In this document: piece after piece, positions 1 to 9,755 of the stretch
How the letters are laid out: the number at the start of each line of letters is the position of its first letter
Position numbering within the stretch: the first letter of the stretch is position 1
Assembly (NCBI RefSeq): GCF_002240055.1
Contig: NZ_CP016753.1
Span: 1,488,001-1,552,000 of the forward strand
DNA: 64,000 nucleotides
Direction: 5' to 3'
DNA from: Leptotrichia sp. oral taxon 498
GTDB lineage: Bacteria; Fusobacteriota; Fusobacteriia; Fusobacteriales; Leptotrichiaceae
Notes under the pieces: model-generated
What the model was told of the DNA's origin: nothing
The model's input: the letters and a program-made list of their open reading frames with translations, nothing else
The model's database searches: none
Program-made: the position numbers and the translations under genes

Positions 1-225
1 GAACTTGCAAAAAATAAGCTAAAGTTGAAAAGAACGCCGTTACTTTTGGAAAATAGTGATTATCATGGGTATATGTTTAATGAAGATAACACAGTCGTGT
101 TTATTGGTGGAAAGGAGCCGAAATATTATTACAAAGACTATAAAATTAATGTTGTGAAAAAACCAATTGAAGTTTTGGATTTGCTGAAAACTGATTCTAA
201 TTACTATGTTTCAGATTTTTTCTAA
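1..225 (+). CDS. C-terminal end of an unidentified protein (cut by window edge)
   Basis: The frame is open from the first base to a TAA at 223-225, so this is the 3' end of a longer gene that starts upstream of the window. The TTG at 25 has no ribosome binding site and is unlikely to be a start. The visible 74 residues are rich in Lys, Tyr and Asp and end in ...YYVSDFF. No family is recognisable. It ends 46 bases before the ABC transporter gene, so it could belong to the same transcript. It does not look like the end of a BMP-family binding protein, so the importer's binding protein is not identified here. Confidence 0.6.
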   Translation, partial: ELAKNKLKLKRTPLLLENSDYHGYMFNEDNTVVFIGGKEPKYYYKDYKINVVKKPIEVLDLLKTDSNYYVSDFF

Positions 226-271
226 AAAATAAGTAAATTTTGTGAATGAAATAATTTTAACAGGAGGAAAA

Positions 272-1810
272 ATGAGTGATTATATTTTGGAAATGAAAAA
301 TATTCGAAAGGAATTTTTGGGTGGAAAAATTGTTGCAAATGATGACATTACCTTGAAGGTTAAAAAAGGGGAAATTCACGCAATAGTTGGAGAAAACGGA
401 GCTGGAAAGTCAACACTTATGAAAATATTAAATGGGCTTTATGCACCGACTTCAGGTGAGATTTTTTACAAAGGGAAAAAAACTGAAATAATTAGTCCAA
501 CAATGGCAGCAAAACTTGGAATTGGAATGGTTTATCAGCATTTTATGCTAGTTGACACTTTAACGGTTGCAGAAAATATGGTGCTTGGATTTGAGCCAAA
601 AAAAGACGGAATATTTTTTGACTTGAATAAAGCTAGGGAAAAAGTTCGGCAAGTTTCTGAAAAATATGGTTTAAATATTGATCCTGACGCAAAAGTTTCA
701 GATTTATCGGTTGGAATTCAACAGAGAATAGAAATTTTGAAAGTTTTGTTTAAAGGAGCAGAACTTCTAGTATTTGATGAGCCAAGTGCCGTACTTACGC
801 CGCAAGAAGTAAAAGAGCTTTATGAAATTATGAAAAATTTGGTAAAAGAAGGAAAAACTATAATCTTTATTTCGCATAAATTGCAGGAAGTGCTGGATTT
901 GTCGGATAATATCACGGTTATCAGAAGAGGAAGCGATGTTGGAAGACTTGCAACAAGTGAAGCAACTAAAGAAAAAATTGCAAATCTTATGGTTGGAAGA
1001 GTCGTTTTGTTTGAAGTAAAGCGTCCTGAAGTAAAACTTGGGAATGTGCTTGTAAAAGTTGAACATTTAACTGTAAAAGATAAAAAGGGCGGAAAAGATG
1101 GAATTGAAAAAGTCAGCGATGTTTCTTTTGAAATAAGGGAAGGAGAAGTTCTAGGAATTGCAGGAGTTCAAGGAAATGGACAAACTGAGTTAATTGAAGC
1201 TCTGGCTGGGCTTGTAAAGATTGATGATGGAAAATATTCGATAGGAAATAAGAGTTTGGAAAATCAGACACCAAAGGAAATTAAAAACTCGGGATTTGCA
1301 CATATCCCAGAAGACAGACATAAAAGAGCCGCAATTGACAATTTTACCATGGAAGAAAATATGGCGCTTGGACTTCAAGATGAATATTCAAAAGGGTTTT
1401 TGATGAATTATGGAGAAATTGAAGCTAAAACTAAAAAATATATTGAAAAATATGATATTCGTCCGAATAATGGGAAAATTAAATTTGGCGGACTTTCTGG
1501 AGGAAATCAGCAAAAAGTTGTAGTTGCACGGGAATTAGAGCGGGAAAATAAGTTTATAATTGCGGCACAGCCAACCCGAGGAGTCGATATTGGTGCGATT
1601 GAAATGATACACAACACGATTTTGCAGGAAAAAACTAAAAAGAAAGCAATCTTGGTTGTTTCAGCTGAATTATCGGAAATAATGGCATTAAGCGATAGAA
1701 TTGCAGTTATGTATTCAGGAAAAATTGTAGGAATTTTGAACAGAAGTGAAGCAACAGCGGAAAAAATTGGGATATTAATGGCAGGAGGGAAATTAAATGA
1801 TGAAAAGTAA
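272..1810 (+). CDS. Nucleoside/simple-sugar ABC importer, ATP-binding protein with two ABC domains
   Basis: This is a duplicated ABC ATPase of about 512 residues, of the RbsA/NupO/YufO type that energises uptake of nucleosides or sugars at the inner membrane. The N-terminal domain has a full Walker A (GENGAGKST, about residues 39-47), a signature LSVGIQQR and Walker B (LLVFDEPS). The C-terminal domain has a degenerate Walker A (GVQGNGQTE) but a good signature (LSGGNQQK), as is usual in this family. An in-frame GTG at 242 exists, but the ATG at 272 directly follows AGGAGG (263-268) and is the better start. The gene overlaps the first permease by 14 bases. With the two permeases it resembles BMP-family nucleoside importers; substrate is inferred, helped by the purine genes and deoD nearby. 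Confidence 0.92.
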   Translation: MSDYILEMKNIRKEFLGGKIVANDDITLKVKKGEIHAIVGENGAGKSTLMKILNGLYAPTSGEIFYKGKKTEIISPTMAAKLGIGMVYQHFMLVDTLTVAENMVLGFEPKKDGIFFDLNKAREKVRQVSEKYGLNIDPDAKVSDLSVGIQQRIEILKVLFKGAELLVFDEPSAVLTPQEVKELYEIMKNLVKEGKTIIFISHKLQEVLDLSDNITVIRRGSDVGRLATSEATKEKIANLMVGRVVLFEVKRPEVKLGNVLVKVEHLTVKDKKGGKDGIEKVSDVSFEIREGEVLGIAGVQGNGQTELIEALAGLVKIDDGKYSIGNKSLENQTPKEIKNSGFAHIPEDRHKRAAIDNFTMEENMALGLQDEYSKGFLMNYGEIEAKTKKYIEKYDIRPNNGKIKFGGLSGGNQQKVVVARELERENKFIIAAQPTRGVDIGAIEMIHNTILQEKTKKKAILVVSAELSEIMALSDRIAVMYSGKIVGILNRSEATAEKIGILMAGGKLNDEK

Positions 1811-2876
1811 TGAGATAAAATCAAAAATAATAGATTTTATTCCAACAATAGTTTCAGTTTTTATTGCTCTAATTATCGGTGGAATAATAATGATTTCAAA
1901 AGGATTAAATCCATTTGTGGCATATTTTGATATGGTAAAGGCAGCTTTTTATCAGAGTTCACCTCGTTCACCATTTTTTAGTGGACTTGCCAAAACTTTA
2001 TTTATAGCGACACCGCTTATTTTTTCGGCACTGTCGGCAATGGTAGCTTTTCGTGCAGGGCTTTTTAACATAGGAATGCAAGGGCAAATGATTGCTGGAG
2101 GACTGACTGCAGCATTTTGGGCTGTTGCGTTTAAAAATCAGTTTTTGGGAAATGTTGTAATTGTAATAATTGTTGCGATGGTTGCAGGATTTATTTGGGC
2201 GGGGATCGCAGGGTTTTTAAAATCTAGATTTGGCGTAAATGAAGTAATTAGTACAATAATGTTAAATTATATAATTGTTGAAATTCAGAATTTTTTGATA
2301 AATGGACCGTTAAAAGATCCGTTATCACAGATTCCTCAAACTGTAAAAGTTGTGAAAAATGCAAGACTTCCACTGCTTTTTGCAAAAGTTACAAAACAAA
2401 ATTTAAATTTTGGATTTATCTTGGCAATCTTATTAATTATCGCACTTTACTGCTTTTTCAAATATTCGAAAAAAGGTTATGAGATAAAAGCTGTTGGACA
2501 AAGTGAAACAGTCGCTGAAAATGCTGGAATTAATCCAAAGAAGATAATGTTTTTAGCAATGGGAATTGCAGGAATTTGTGCTGGACTTGGTGGTGCGGAA
2601 AGAGTTTTAGGTGGAGCATCCCAGTATGCCTATACAGAGTTAATTATGGGAGACTACGGTTTTACTGGACTTGCGGTGGCTTTACTTGGAAAAAATAATC
2701 CTTTTGGAATTTTAGTTGCGGGAATTTTTTATGCGGCGCTTGAAGTTGGTGGACAGATGTTGCAGCAAAGATATCAAGTTGATAAGGACATTGTATATAT
2801 AATTCAAGCATTAATTATTATATTTGTAGCATCAGAAAATTTATTTAAGTTTTTTATAAAAAAAAAGAAAAAGTAA
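1797..2876 (+). CDS. ABC importer permease 1 (BMP/nucleoside type)
   Basis: A 359-residue integral membrane protein of the BPD_transp_2 family (RbsC/NupP-like). Many hydrophobic helices run through the whole length, and the family-typical stretch RAGLFNIGMQGQM follows the third helix. GGAGGG at 1783-1788 precedes tandem ATG codons at 1797 and 1800. The start overlaps the end of the ATPase gene, which suggests translational coupling. It would form the heterodimeric channel with the next permease. It ends in a lysine-rich tail. Confidence 0.9.
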   Translation: MMKSNEIKSKIIDFIPTIVSVFIALIIGGIIMISKGLNPFVAYFDMVKAAFYQSSPRSPFFSGLAKTLFIATPLIFSALSAMVAFRAGLFNIGMQGQMIAGGLTAAFWAVAFKNQFLGNVVIVIIVAMVAGFIWAGIAGFLKSRFGVNEVISTIMLNYIIVEIQNFLINGPLKDPLSQIPQTVKVVKNARLPLLFAKVTKQNLNFGFILAILLIIALYCFFKYSKKGYEIKAVGQSETVAENAGINPKKIMFLAMGIAGICAGLGGAERVLGGASQYAYTELIMGDYGFTGLAVALLGKNNPFGILVAGIFYAALEVGGQMLQQRYQVDKDIVYIIQALIIIFVASENLFKFFIKKKKK

Positions 2877-2931
2877 CTAAAAATTTTAAATATTAAAATT
2901 TAAATTTAAAAGGAAGGAAAAAATAAGAAAA

Positions 2932-3810
2932 ATGAAAGAAATAGGGAATTTAATACAGCAAACAATAATTATTGCGCCACCAATTTTAATAACAGCGGTT
3001 GGAGCGTGTATTTCAGAACGAAGTGGTGTTGTAAATATTGGTCTTGAAGGAATTATGTTAAGTGGAGCTTTTGCCGCAGCAGTTGTAAATATAGCCACAA
3101 GTAATCCATATTTAGGAATTGTGGCAGGAATGGCCGTAGGGGTTTTAATCTCGTTAATTCATGCAGTAATTAGTATAAATTTAAAAGGAAATCAGATTAT
3201 AAGCGGAGTTGCAATAAATTTATTTGCAGTCGCAGTAACTTCATTTTTAATAAAGGCACTATATAACACAGCTGGAAGTACTCCAATGGCAAAAGATGCC
3301 GCTGGAAATCCAATTCTTGCAAACCAGCCTCTGATGTTAATTATTATTTATGCAATCGCAATTTTGACACATTTTTTTCTGTATAAAACAGTTTTAGGAC
3401 TTAGAATAAGAACGGTTGGAGAGCATCCACTTGCAGCGGATACAGTTGGAATAAGTGTCTACAAGATAAGATATATAAGTGTACTTTTGTCGGGAGCACT
3501 CGCAGGACTTGGTGGAGCATATTTGACAACTGTACTGCTTCCATCATTTTCAAATAATATGTCAGCAGGTCGTGGATATATCGCATTGGCGGCGATGATT
3601 TTTGGAAAATGGAATCCAATTGGAGCAATATTAGCAAGTTTACTATTTGCCTTTGGTCAAGCATTTGCTGATTATGCCAAAGCGACAAGAATTCCAATAC
3701 CTCAGCAATTTTTGACGATGATACCGTACATTTTGACAATATTGGCATTAGTAGGATTTGTTGGAAAAGCTAGAGCGCCGAAGGCATCTGGTTTGCCGTA
3801 TGAAAAATAA
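2932..3810 (+). CDS. ABC importer permease 2 (BMP/nucleoside type)
   Basis: A 292-residue membrane protein of the same permease family as its upstream neighbour but shorter (NupQ/YufQ-like). The motif ERSGVVNIGLEGIMLSGAF near residues 25-43 is the family hallmark, and further helices follow to the C-terminus. It lies 55 bases after permease 1 with AAGGAAGG ahead of the ATG. Two permeases plus a double ATPase make a complete importer apart from the extracytoplasmic binding lipoprotein, which is not visible. Confidence 0.9.
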   Translation: MKEIGNLIQQTIIIAPPILITAVGACISERSGVVNIGLEGIMLSGAFAAAVVNIATSNPYLGIVAGMAVGVLISLIHAVISINLKGNQIISGVAINLFAVAVTSFLIKALYNTAGSTPMAKDAAGNPILANQPLMLIIIYAIAILTHFFLYKTVLGLRIRTVGEHPLAADTVGISVYKIRYISVLLSGALAGLGGAYLTTVLLPSFSNNMSAGRGYIALAAMIFGKWNPIGAILASLLFAFGQAFADYAKATRIPIPQQFLTMIPYILTILALVGFVGKARAPKASGLPYEK

Positions 3811-3840
3811 AAAATAAATTTTTAGAAAAGAGGTTGAAAA

Positions 3841-4293
3841 ATGGGATTATTTGATAATGGAAAAAAGGTAAAAGAAAAAAATTTAGAGTCTGTAGCTTCA
3901 AGTTCTGTCACTTCAGAAGAAGATGATTTAAACGGAGTGAGTATAATATCGATGGAAACTTCAATAAAAGGAACAATTGAGACAAATTCAATGTTTCAAA
4001 TCGATGGAGTTTTAGAAGGTGATATTAAAGCTGGAAGTTTAGTTCATGTAGGAACAGAAGGAAGAGTTAAAGGGAATATCACAGCAAAATCAGTTTTTAT
4101 TGAAGGCGAAGTTTCTGGAGATATAGTTGCTGATAAAGTTGAAATTGGTTCAAAAGGAAAAGTTCGATCGAATATTACTTCATTAACATTAGTTATTCAG
4201 GAAGGTGGAATGTTTGAAGGAAGCAAGAAAATGAAAGTAGCTTTAGTTAAGGATGAGCCGAAAGTAGAAGTTTTAGAAGATAAAGAATTATAA
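3841..4293 (+). CDS. Bactofilin family polymer-forming cytoskeletal protein
   Basis: A 150-residue protein with a central bactofilin (DUF583) domain at about residues 37-130. The repeated GDIKAGSLVHVG / GNITAKSVFIEG / GDIVADKVEIG turns form the right-handed beta-helix that polymerises without nucleotide. The tails are short and charged, as is typical, and there is no signal peptide. The ATG at 3841 follows AAAGAGG. Bactofilins scaffold shape or envelope enzymes; the partner here is unknown. It is followed by an intrinsic terminator, so it ends the unit that starts with the ABC importer. Confidence 0.9.
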   Translation: MGLFDNGKKVKEKNLESVASSSVTSEEDDLNGVSIISMETSIKGTIETNSMFQIDGVLEGDIKAGSLVHVGTEGRVKGNITAKSVFIEGEVSGDIVADKVEIGSKGKVRSNITSLTLVIQEGGMFEGSKKMKVALVKDEPKVEVLEDKEL

Positions 4294-4324
4294 GGAAAGT
4301 ATTTTAGTAAAAATATTGTGATTT

Positions 4325-4374
4325 AAAAAATCTGTTTCATAGATTTTTAAATAATTTATGGGACAGACTTTTTT
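4325..4374 (+). terminator. Rho-independent terminator after the bactofilin gene
   Basis: A-rich arm and TCTGTTTCAT (4325-4340) pair, with G-U wobbles, to ATGGGACAGA followed by a T run (4358-4374). It lies 31 bases past the bactofilin stop. Confidence 0.7.
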
Positions 4375-4408
4375 GTGTAAAAATTTTTATAGACTGGAGT
4401 ATAAAAAA

Positions 4409-4526
4409 ATGGTAATATTAGATGATGAAGAATATGATAAAGTTTGGGATATATGGAAAAAAATTGATTGAAGAATTTAAAAAAGCTGATTTAGAGGGAT
4501 TTAAGTTAATTGAGGAGAAAAATTAG
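4409..4526 (+). pseudogene. Small ORF split by a frameshift at an A7 run
   Basis: An ATG at 4409 with GGAG 10 bases upstream opens MVILDDEEYDKVWDIWKK and stops at 4471. The sequence continues coherently in the next frame as LIEEFKKADLEGFKLIEEKN to a TAG at 4524-4526. The switch lies at A7 (4457-4463); removing one A would give one continuous protein of about 38 residues rich in charged amino acids. No family is recognised. It could be a decayed gene, a sequencing indel or chance. Confidence 0.35.
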
Positions 4527-4544
4527 AGAGGAACATTGAAGAAA

Positions 4545-7370
4545 ATGAAAGACAACAAAATAAAGATTACTGGAGCTAGAGAGCATAATTTACAAAATAT
4601 TGATATTGAGATTCCAAAGAATGAACTGGTTGTAATTACTGGGGTTTCAGGAAGTGGGAAGTCTTCGCTTGCGTTTGATACGATTTATTCAGAAGGGCAG
4701 AGAAGGTATGTTGAGAGCTTGTCGGCTTATGCGAGAATGTTTATTGGGCAGATGCAGAAGCCTGAATTGGATAGTATTGAAGGGCTTTCTCCTGCGATTT
4801 CGATTGAACAGAAAAGTGTGTCAAAAAATCCTCGTTCGACTGTTGGTACAACTACTGAAATTTATGACTATATGAGGCTTTTGTGGGCACATATTGGAGA
4901 GGCACATTGTCCGATTTGTCATAGAAAAGTGGAAAAACAGTCGATTCAGGAAATTGTCGATAATTTGATGAGTTCTAGGAAAGAAAAGGATAAAATGATA
5001 ATTTTGTCGCCAGTTGTGATTGATAAAAAGGGAACTCATAAAAATTTGTTTTTGAATTTGCAGAAAAGAGGGTTTCAAAGAGTTCGAGTGAATGGCGATA
5101 TTCTTGACTTGAGTGATGAAATTGTTTTGGATAAGAATAAAAGGCATCATATTGAAGTTGTTGTTGATAGAGTTGTGTTTAAGGCGGATAATAAGGAGTT
5201 TTTGAGTCGATTGACAGAGGCGATTGAAACTGCGAGTGAGCTTTCTGATGGAAAAATAATTGTGAATATTAATGGAGAAGATAACAAATTTAGTGAGAAT
5301 TTTTCTTGTCCAGACCATCCAGATGTTGTATTTCCAGATGTTGTACCAAGACTTTTTTCGTTTAATGCACCTTATGGAGCTTGTGAAATTTGTAATGGAC
5401 TTGGTTCAAGGCTGGAAGTGGATGAAAATAAATTAATTGTAGATGAAAATTTATCAATTAATGAAGGTGGAATTGTGTTTCCAGGAGCGACTACGAAAAA
5501 GGGCTGGAACTGGGATTTATTCACGGCGATGGCAAAAGCACATAAAATCGACTTGGATAAAAAGGTGTCTGAATTGACCCGGAAAGAGAAGGATATAATT
5601 TTTTATGGAAGTAATAAGAAATTTAAGTTTTCTTGGAGCGGAGATAGTTTTAGTTATAATGGAAATAGGGATTTTGAGGGAATTGTGAATGGTATTGAGC
5701 GTCGATATAGAGAAACTGCTTCGGAGTCGGCAAAAGAAGAGATGGAAGCCAAATATATGACAGAGAGAACTTGTAAAACTTGTCACGGGAAACGGCTTAA
5801 AGATGTTGTATTGGCGATAACGGTTAATGGCAAGAGTATTATTGACTTAACTGAAGTGAGTATTGTTGATGCACTTGATTTTTATGAAAAAATTCAGCTT
5901 ACGGAAAAACAAATGCAGATTGCAGCTGAAATTTTGAAGGAAATAAAAGAGCGGCTAAAATTTATGATAAATGTCGGACTTGATTACTTGAGTCTTGCTA
6001 GAATGACGAAAACGCTGTCTGGTGGGGAATCGCAGAGAATTAGACTTGCGACTCAGATTGGAAGTAGGCTTACTGGCGTGATTTATGTGCTTGATGAGCC
6101 GAGTATTGGACTTCATCAAAGGGATAATGACAAGTTACTTGCGACTTTGAAGGATTTGCGTGATATTGGGAATAGTCTAATTGTCGTGGAGCATGATGAG
6201 GATACGATGAGAGAAGCTGATTATTTGATTGATATAGGACCAGGTGCTGGAATTAATGGAGGAAAAGTTGTAGCACAAGGAACGCCAAAACAAGTTATGA
6301 GAAACAAAAAATCATTGACAGCACAATATTTGAACGGAAAAATTAAAATTGAAGTGCCTGAAAAAAGAAGGAAAGCAACAAAAGAGATAGTTTTGAAAAA
6401 TGCAAAAGGAAATAATTTGAAAAATGTGACGGCACATATTCCACTTGAAGTTTTAACGGTTGTAACGGGGGTTTCAGGAAGTGGGAAGTCGACATTGATT
6501 AATCAGACATTGTTCACGGAGCTTCACAACAGGCTGAATAAAGGGAAACTGTATCCGCTTGAAAATGGTGGAATTGATGGACTTGAAAACTTGGAAAAAG
6601 TGATCGATATTGACCAGTCGCCAATTGGAAGAACTCCGAGATCGAATACTGCAACATATACGAAAATTTTTGATGATATTCGTGATTTATTTTCACAGAC
6701 AAACGATGCGAAAGTGCGTGGATATTCGAAAGGAAGATTTTCATTTAATGTAAAAGGTGGACGATGTGAAGCGTGTAGCGGTGCTGGAATTAATAAAATT
6801 GAAATGAATTTTTTGCCAGATGTTTATGTGGAATGTGAAGTTTGTAAAGGAAAACGATACAATCGGGAAACACTGGAAGTTCAGTACAAAGGCAAAAGTA
6901 TCGCAGATGTGCTAGAAATGACAGTTGAAGAAGCATACGAATTTTTTAAAAATATTCCATCACTTGAGAGAAAACTGCAAACATTGATGGATGTAGGAAT
7001 GAATTACATTCAATTAGGGCAACCTGCGACAACTCTTTCAGGTGGAGAAGCTCAACGGATAAAACTTGCGACTGAATTATCAAAAATGTCAAGAGGAAAA
7101 ACCATTTACATTTTGGACGAACCTACAACAGGACTTCACTTTGAAGATATCAGAAAATTATTAGAAGTATTAAATAGATTGGTTGATAAAGGGAATACAG
7201 TCTTAGTAATTGAGCATAATTTGGATGTAATCAAGGTTGCGGATCACATTATTGATATAGGACCTGAAGGTGGTTATAAAGGTGGACAGATTATTGCAGA
7301 AGGGACTCCTGAAGAAATTGCAGAGAATGAAGGGTCTTGGACTGGGAAATTTTTAAAGAAGTATTTGTAG
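4545..7370 (+). CDS. uvrA: Excinuclease ABC subunit A
   Basis: UvrA, the damage-recognition ATPase of nucleotide excision repair, full length at 941 residues. Both ABC modules are intact: Walker A GVSGSGKSSLAFDT near the N-terminus and GVSGSGKSTLINQT after residue 640, with signatures LSGGESQRIRLA and LSGGEAQRIKLA. Zinc ligands are visible as CPICHRKVE, as CEICNGLG / CKTCHGKR, and as CEACSGAG...CEVCKGKR in the second half. A TTG at 4536 is in frame but sits too close to the GAGAGGA site; the ATG at 4545 fits better. uvrB and uvrC are not in the window. Confidence 0.97.
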   Translation: MKDNKIKITGAREHNLQNIDIEIPKNELVVITGVSGSGKSSLAFDTIYSEGQRRYVESLSAYARMFIGQMQKPELDSIEGLSPAISIEQKSVSKNPRSTVGTTTEIYDYMRLLWAHIGEAHCPICHRKVEKQSIQEIVDNLMSSRKEKDKMIILSPVVIDKKGTHKNLFLNLQKRGFQRVRVNGDILDLSDEIVLDKNKRHHIEVVVDRVVFKADNKEFLSRLTEAIETASELSDGKIIVNINGEDNKFSENFSCPDHPDVVFPDVVPRLFSFNAPYGACEICNGLGSRLEVDENKLIVDENLSINEGGIVFPGATTKKGWNWDLFTAMAKAHKIDLDKKVSELTRKEKDIIFYGSNKKFKFSWSGDSFSYNGNRDFEGIVNGIERRYRETASESAKEEMEAKYMTERTCKTCHGKRLKDVVLAITVNGKSIIDLTEVSIVDALDFYEKIQLTEKQMQIAAEILKEIKERLKFMINVGLDYLSLARMTKTLSGGESQRIRLATQIGSRLTGVIYVLDEPSIGLHQRDNDKLLATLKDLRDIGNSLIVVEHDEDTMREADYLIDIGPGAGINGGKVVAQGTPKQVMRNKKSLTAQYLNGKIKIEVPEKRRKATKEIVLKNAKGNNLKNVTAHIPLEVLTVVTGVSGSGKSTLINQTLFTELHNRLNKGKLYPLENGGIDGLENLEKVIDIDQSPIGRTPRSNTATYTKIFDDIRDLFSQTNDAKVRGYSKGRFSFNVKGGRCEACSGAGINKIEMNFLPDVYVECEVCKGKRYNRETLEVQYKGKSIADVLEMTVEEAYEFFKNIPSLERKLQTLMDVGMNYIQLGQPATTLSGGEAQRIKLATELSKMSRGKTIYILDEPTTGLHFEDIRKLLEVLNRLVDKGNTVLVIEHNLDVIKVADHIIDIGPEGGYKGGQIIAEGTPEEIAENEGSWTGKFLKKYL

Positions 7371-7421
7371 TGTTTAAAAAAGATAATACATATTTTTTTT
7401 CATACTATTTTAATTGTTGTG

Positions 7422-7430
7422 TGATATAAT
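7422..7430 (+). promoter_or_regulatory. Extended -10 promoter before the first DUF1439 lipoprotein
   Basis: TGATATAAT at 7422-7430 is an extended -10 (TGn plus perfect TATAAT) 35 bases upstream of the ATG at 7465. No good -35 is seen, as expected for an extended -10 promoter. AAAAAGGAG follows as ribosome binding site. Confidence 0.6.
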
Positions 7431-7464
7431 AAACAAAGATAAACGTTAAAAAGGAGATGTAAAA

Positions 7465-8026
7465 ATGGGAAAAAAGAAAAACAGTTTTCTAAAAAAAATT
7501 GGCATTAATCATGATTCTAGTATTTGTAGTTGCATTAGGAATAGTTTCTTGCACTTTTTTGGAAAATAAAACTTTAAGTGTTCCAAAGTCTATAATACAA
7601 GGAAAAGTGGATAAGAAATTTCCAATTACAAAAAATTTCTTGTTTGCAAAGGTTACTTTGAAAAATCCTAAAGTTGATTTCAAAGGTGATAAAATGTATA
7701 TTGACGCTGATTATTCAGCTTCACTTGTTGGAAGTGGAATTAGTGGAAAAATGTATTTGAGTACAAATGTCAGATATGATACAAATAAAGAAGAATTATA
7801 TTTAGTGGATTTGTCGATTGATAAGATTTTAGATGAAAATGGTAAGGAAGTGGCAGATTCTTCGGAAGCAAAAATGTTGAAATCTTTATTGAGTAATTAT
7901 ATTGAGACTACGCCAGTGTATAAATATGGTGAAGAACATGAAGAGAAAAATAAAGATAGAATAAAAAAACATGTAAAAATTAAAAATATGTACATTAGAG
8001 ATGGTAAATTATTTGTTCAAACTTAA
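7465..8026 (+). CDS. DUF1439/YceB-like lipoprotein, N-terminus out of frame at an A8 run
   Basis: The body (from 7499) begins LALIMILVFVVALGIVSC, a lipoprotein signal core with a lipobox cysteine, and continues as a YceB-like DUF1439 domain ending GKLFVQT. There is no ATG start in that frame. An ATG at 7465 with a good AAGGAG site encodes MGKKKNSFLKK in the other frame, which is exactly the charged start the signal peptide lacks. Deleting one A from A8 (7491-7498) would join the two. An intact paralogue lies at 9756, so the true start is almost certainly 7465. Either the gene is frameshifted, is expressed by slippage, or the run length is wrong. The function of this periplasmic family is unknown. 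Confidence 0.75.
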
Positions 8027-8157
8027 AAAATATAAAAGTAGTGAAATTTTAGATTTATTTAGAAAAATGGTAATGGTTACAGCTATTTTATATTATTAAT
8101 TTTAAGTATTATGAAAAATAAATTTTAGAAAATTTAAGATCAAAAGGAGAATATAAA

Positions 8158-9444
8158 ATGGAAAAAATAAAACATGAGAAATACAAGATTTTAAAAAGAA
8201 ATATTATTGAAGATTCTGATTTTACAAAGGAAACAATGTTTATTCTGATTTGTGCAATGATTATAGCTTCAATAGGATTAAATACAAATTCTGTTGCAGT
8301 AATTATTGGAGCAATGTTGATTTCGCCGCTAATGTCGCCAATTCAGTCGCTAGGATTGGGATTATCAAATGGAAATTTAAAAAGAGTTTATGTGTCACTT
8401 TTTAGATTGGGAATTTTTATATTAATAAGTGTAGTAAGTTCCACTTTTTATTTTTTAGTAAGCCCTATAAATGATGCAACACCACAGATACTAGCAAGAA
8501 CTTATCCTACTTTATGGGATGTTTTAATCGCAATTTTTGGTGGAACTGCAGGAGTAATTGGAAAAACTGAAGAAGATGGTGGAAATGTAGTTCCTGGAGT
8601 AGCTATTGCAACAGCATTAATGCCTCCTTTGTGTGTAGTAGGATTTGGGATTGCTCATGGGAATCTGAAAATTTTTCTTGGAGCAGGATATTTGTTTATA
8701 ATAAATGTATTTTTTATAATGATAGCAACATTAGTTGGTTTGATAGTTTATTCTGGAAATATTTTTGAAGCAAGAAATAAAATTTCAATAAAAAAACAAA
8801 TAATATTTTATATAGTAAGTTTAATCATAATTATTCCAAGTATATATACAGCAACAACTTTAGTTCAAGATACAGCGAGAGAAAATTCATTAAAAAAATT
8901 TATTTCAAGGGAATTAAAAAATCATTATGTTTTTGATAATTCTATTAATAAAAAAGATAAAACTGTTACTTTAAAAATTGTAGGAGATGCCTTTAAAAAA
9001 CAGGATATTGAGAAATTAGAAAAAAAACTGGAAAAATATAAATTGAAAAACTATAAATTAAAAATACAGCAGTTATCCAATGAAAAGTATTTAACAGCAC
9101 AGGACTTATCAAAATATCTGAACGAAGAAAAAATAAAAGAAAATGCTGAAGATGTTTCATTACCGATTGAAAATAAAAATCGAGAAATTTTGGAAAATGA
9201 TTTAAAAACTGTTGAAAATATTTTATATAAAAATTTTTCAAATAATATTAGTGAAGTTAAAATTGGGAAATTGATAGATGCAAATAATAATGAGAACTTT
9301 GTTGTTTTAGTTGTTGGGAATGAAACAATGACAGATGAAATTTCTGAAAAAATAAAAAATCTTGAGTTTAATACTGAGAAAAAATATGAAATTATTGTAG
9401 AAAAATCAAAATCTATTTCAATGAATGAAGAAACATCAAATTAG
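8158..9444 (+). CDS. DUF389 family membrane protein
   Basis: A 428-residue protein. The first half holds about six membrane helices with the DUF389 hallmarks GLNTNSVAVIIGAMLISPLMSPI and a later VVPGVAIATALMPPLCVVGFG, and the second half is a hydrophilic, probably cytoplasmic region rich in Lys and Glu (about residues 240-428). AAAGGAG lies 9 bases upstream of the ATG. The transport or signalling role of DUF389 is not settled. It lies between two related lipoprotein genes, which may hint at a shared envelope job. Confidence 0.88.
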   Translation: MEKIKHEKYKILKRNIIEDSDFTKETMFILICAMIIASIGLNTNSVAVIIGAMLISPLMSPIQSLGLGLSNGNLKRVYVSLFRLGIFILISVVSSTFYFLVSPINDATPQILARTYPTLWDVLIAIFGGTAGVIGKTEEDGGNVVPGVAIATALMPPLCVVGFGIAHGNLKIFLGAGYLFIINVFFIMIATLVGLIVYSGNIFEARNKISIKKQIIFYIVSLIIIIPSIYTATTLVQDTARENSLKKFISRELKNHYVFDNSINKKDKTVTLKIVGDAFKKQDIEKLEKKLEKYKLKNYKLKIQQLSNEKYLTAQDLSKYLNEEKIKENAEDVSLPIENKNREILENDLKTVENILYKNFSNNISEVKIGKLIDANNNENFVVLVVGNETMTDEISEKIKNLEFNTEKKYEIIVEKSKSISMNEETSN

Positions 9445-9641
9445 AAAAAAATACTTGAAAAAAAATAAAAAAATTTATTATTATTATTATTATAGTTAAA
9501 AATTTTATTGAGAGAATATTAACTTTAAAGTTTTTGAAGAAGTATTTATAATGCAATTAACTTAAATATTTTGAGTTTTTGACTGGCTAAATTTTCTAAA
9601 AAAATTTTTTATAAAAAAATGAAATTATTGATAAAAAATAG
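9445..9641. other. AT-rich gap with a short TTA repeat
   Basis: No ORF of note. It contains a TTA microsatellite at about 9475-9494 and no clear terminator hairpin. The promoter of the next gene begins at 9642. Confidence 0.5.
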
Positions 9642-9670
9642 TTGAAATAATAAAAAAAATACGGTATTAT
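9642..9670 (+). promoter_or_regulatory. Sigma-70-type promoter for the second DUF1439 lipoprotein
   Basis: TTGAAA (9642-9647), 17-base spacer, TATTAT (9665-9670). The predicted leader is about 80 bases before the ATG at 9756. Confidence 0.65.
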
Positions 9671-9755
9671 AAGAGTAGAAGGATTTTAAAAAAAATTGTA
9701 TTTTAGTAAAAAAATCTGATGTTAAAGCGTTAATTTAAAATGAAAAGAGGTAAGA

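Noticed and set aside
9475-9494. TTA microsatellite as a phase-variation tract
   Set aside because: It lies about 170 bases upstream of the promoter at 9642 and not in a coding or promoter spacer region; likely simple AT-rich sequence.
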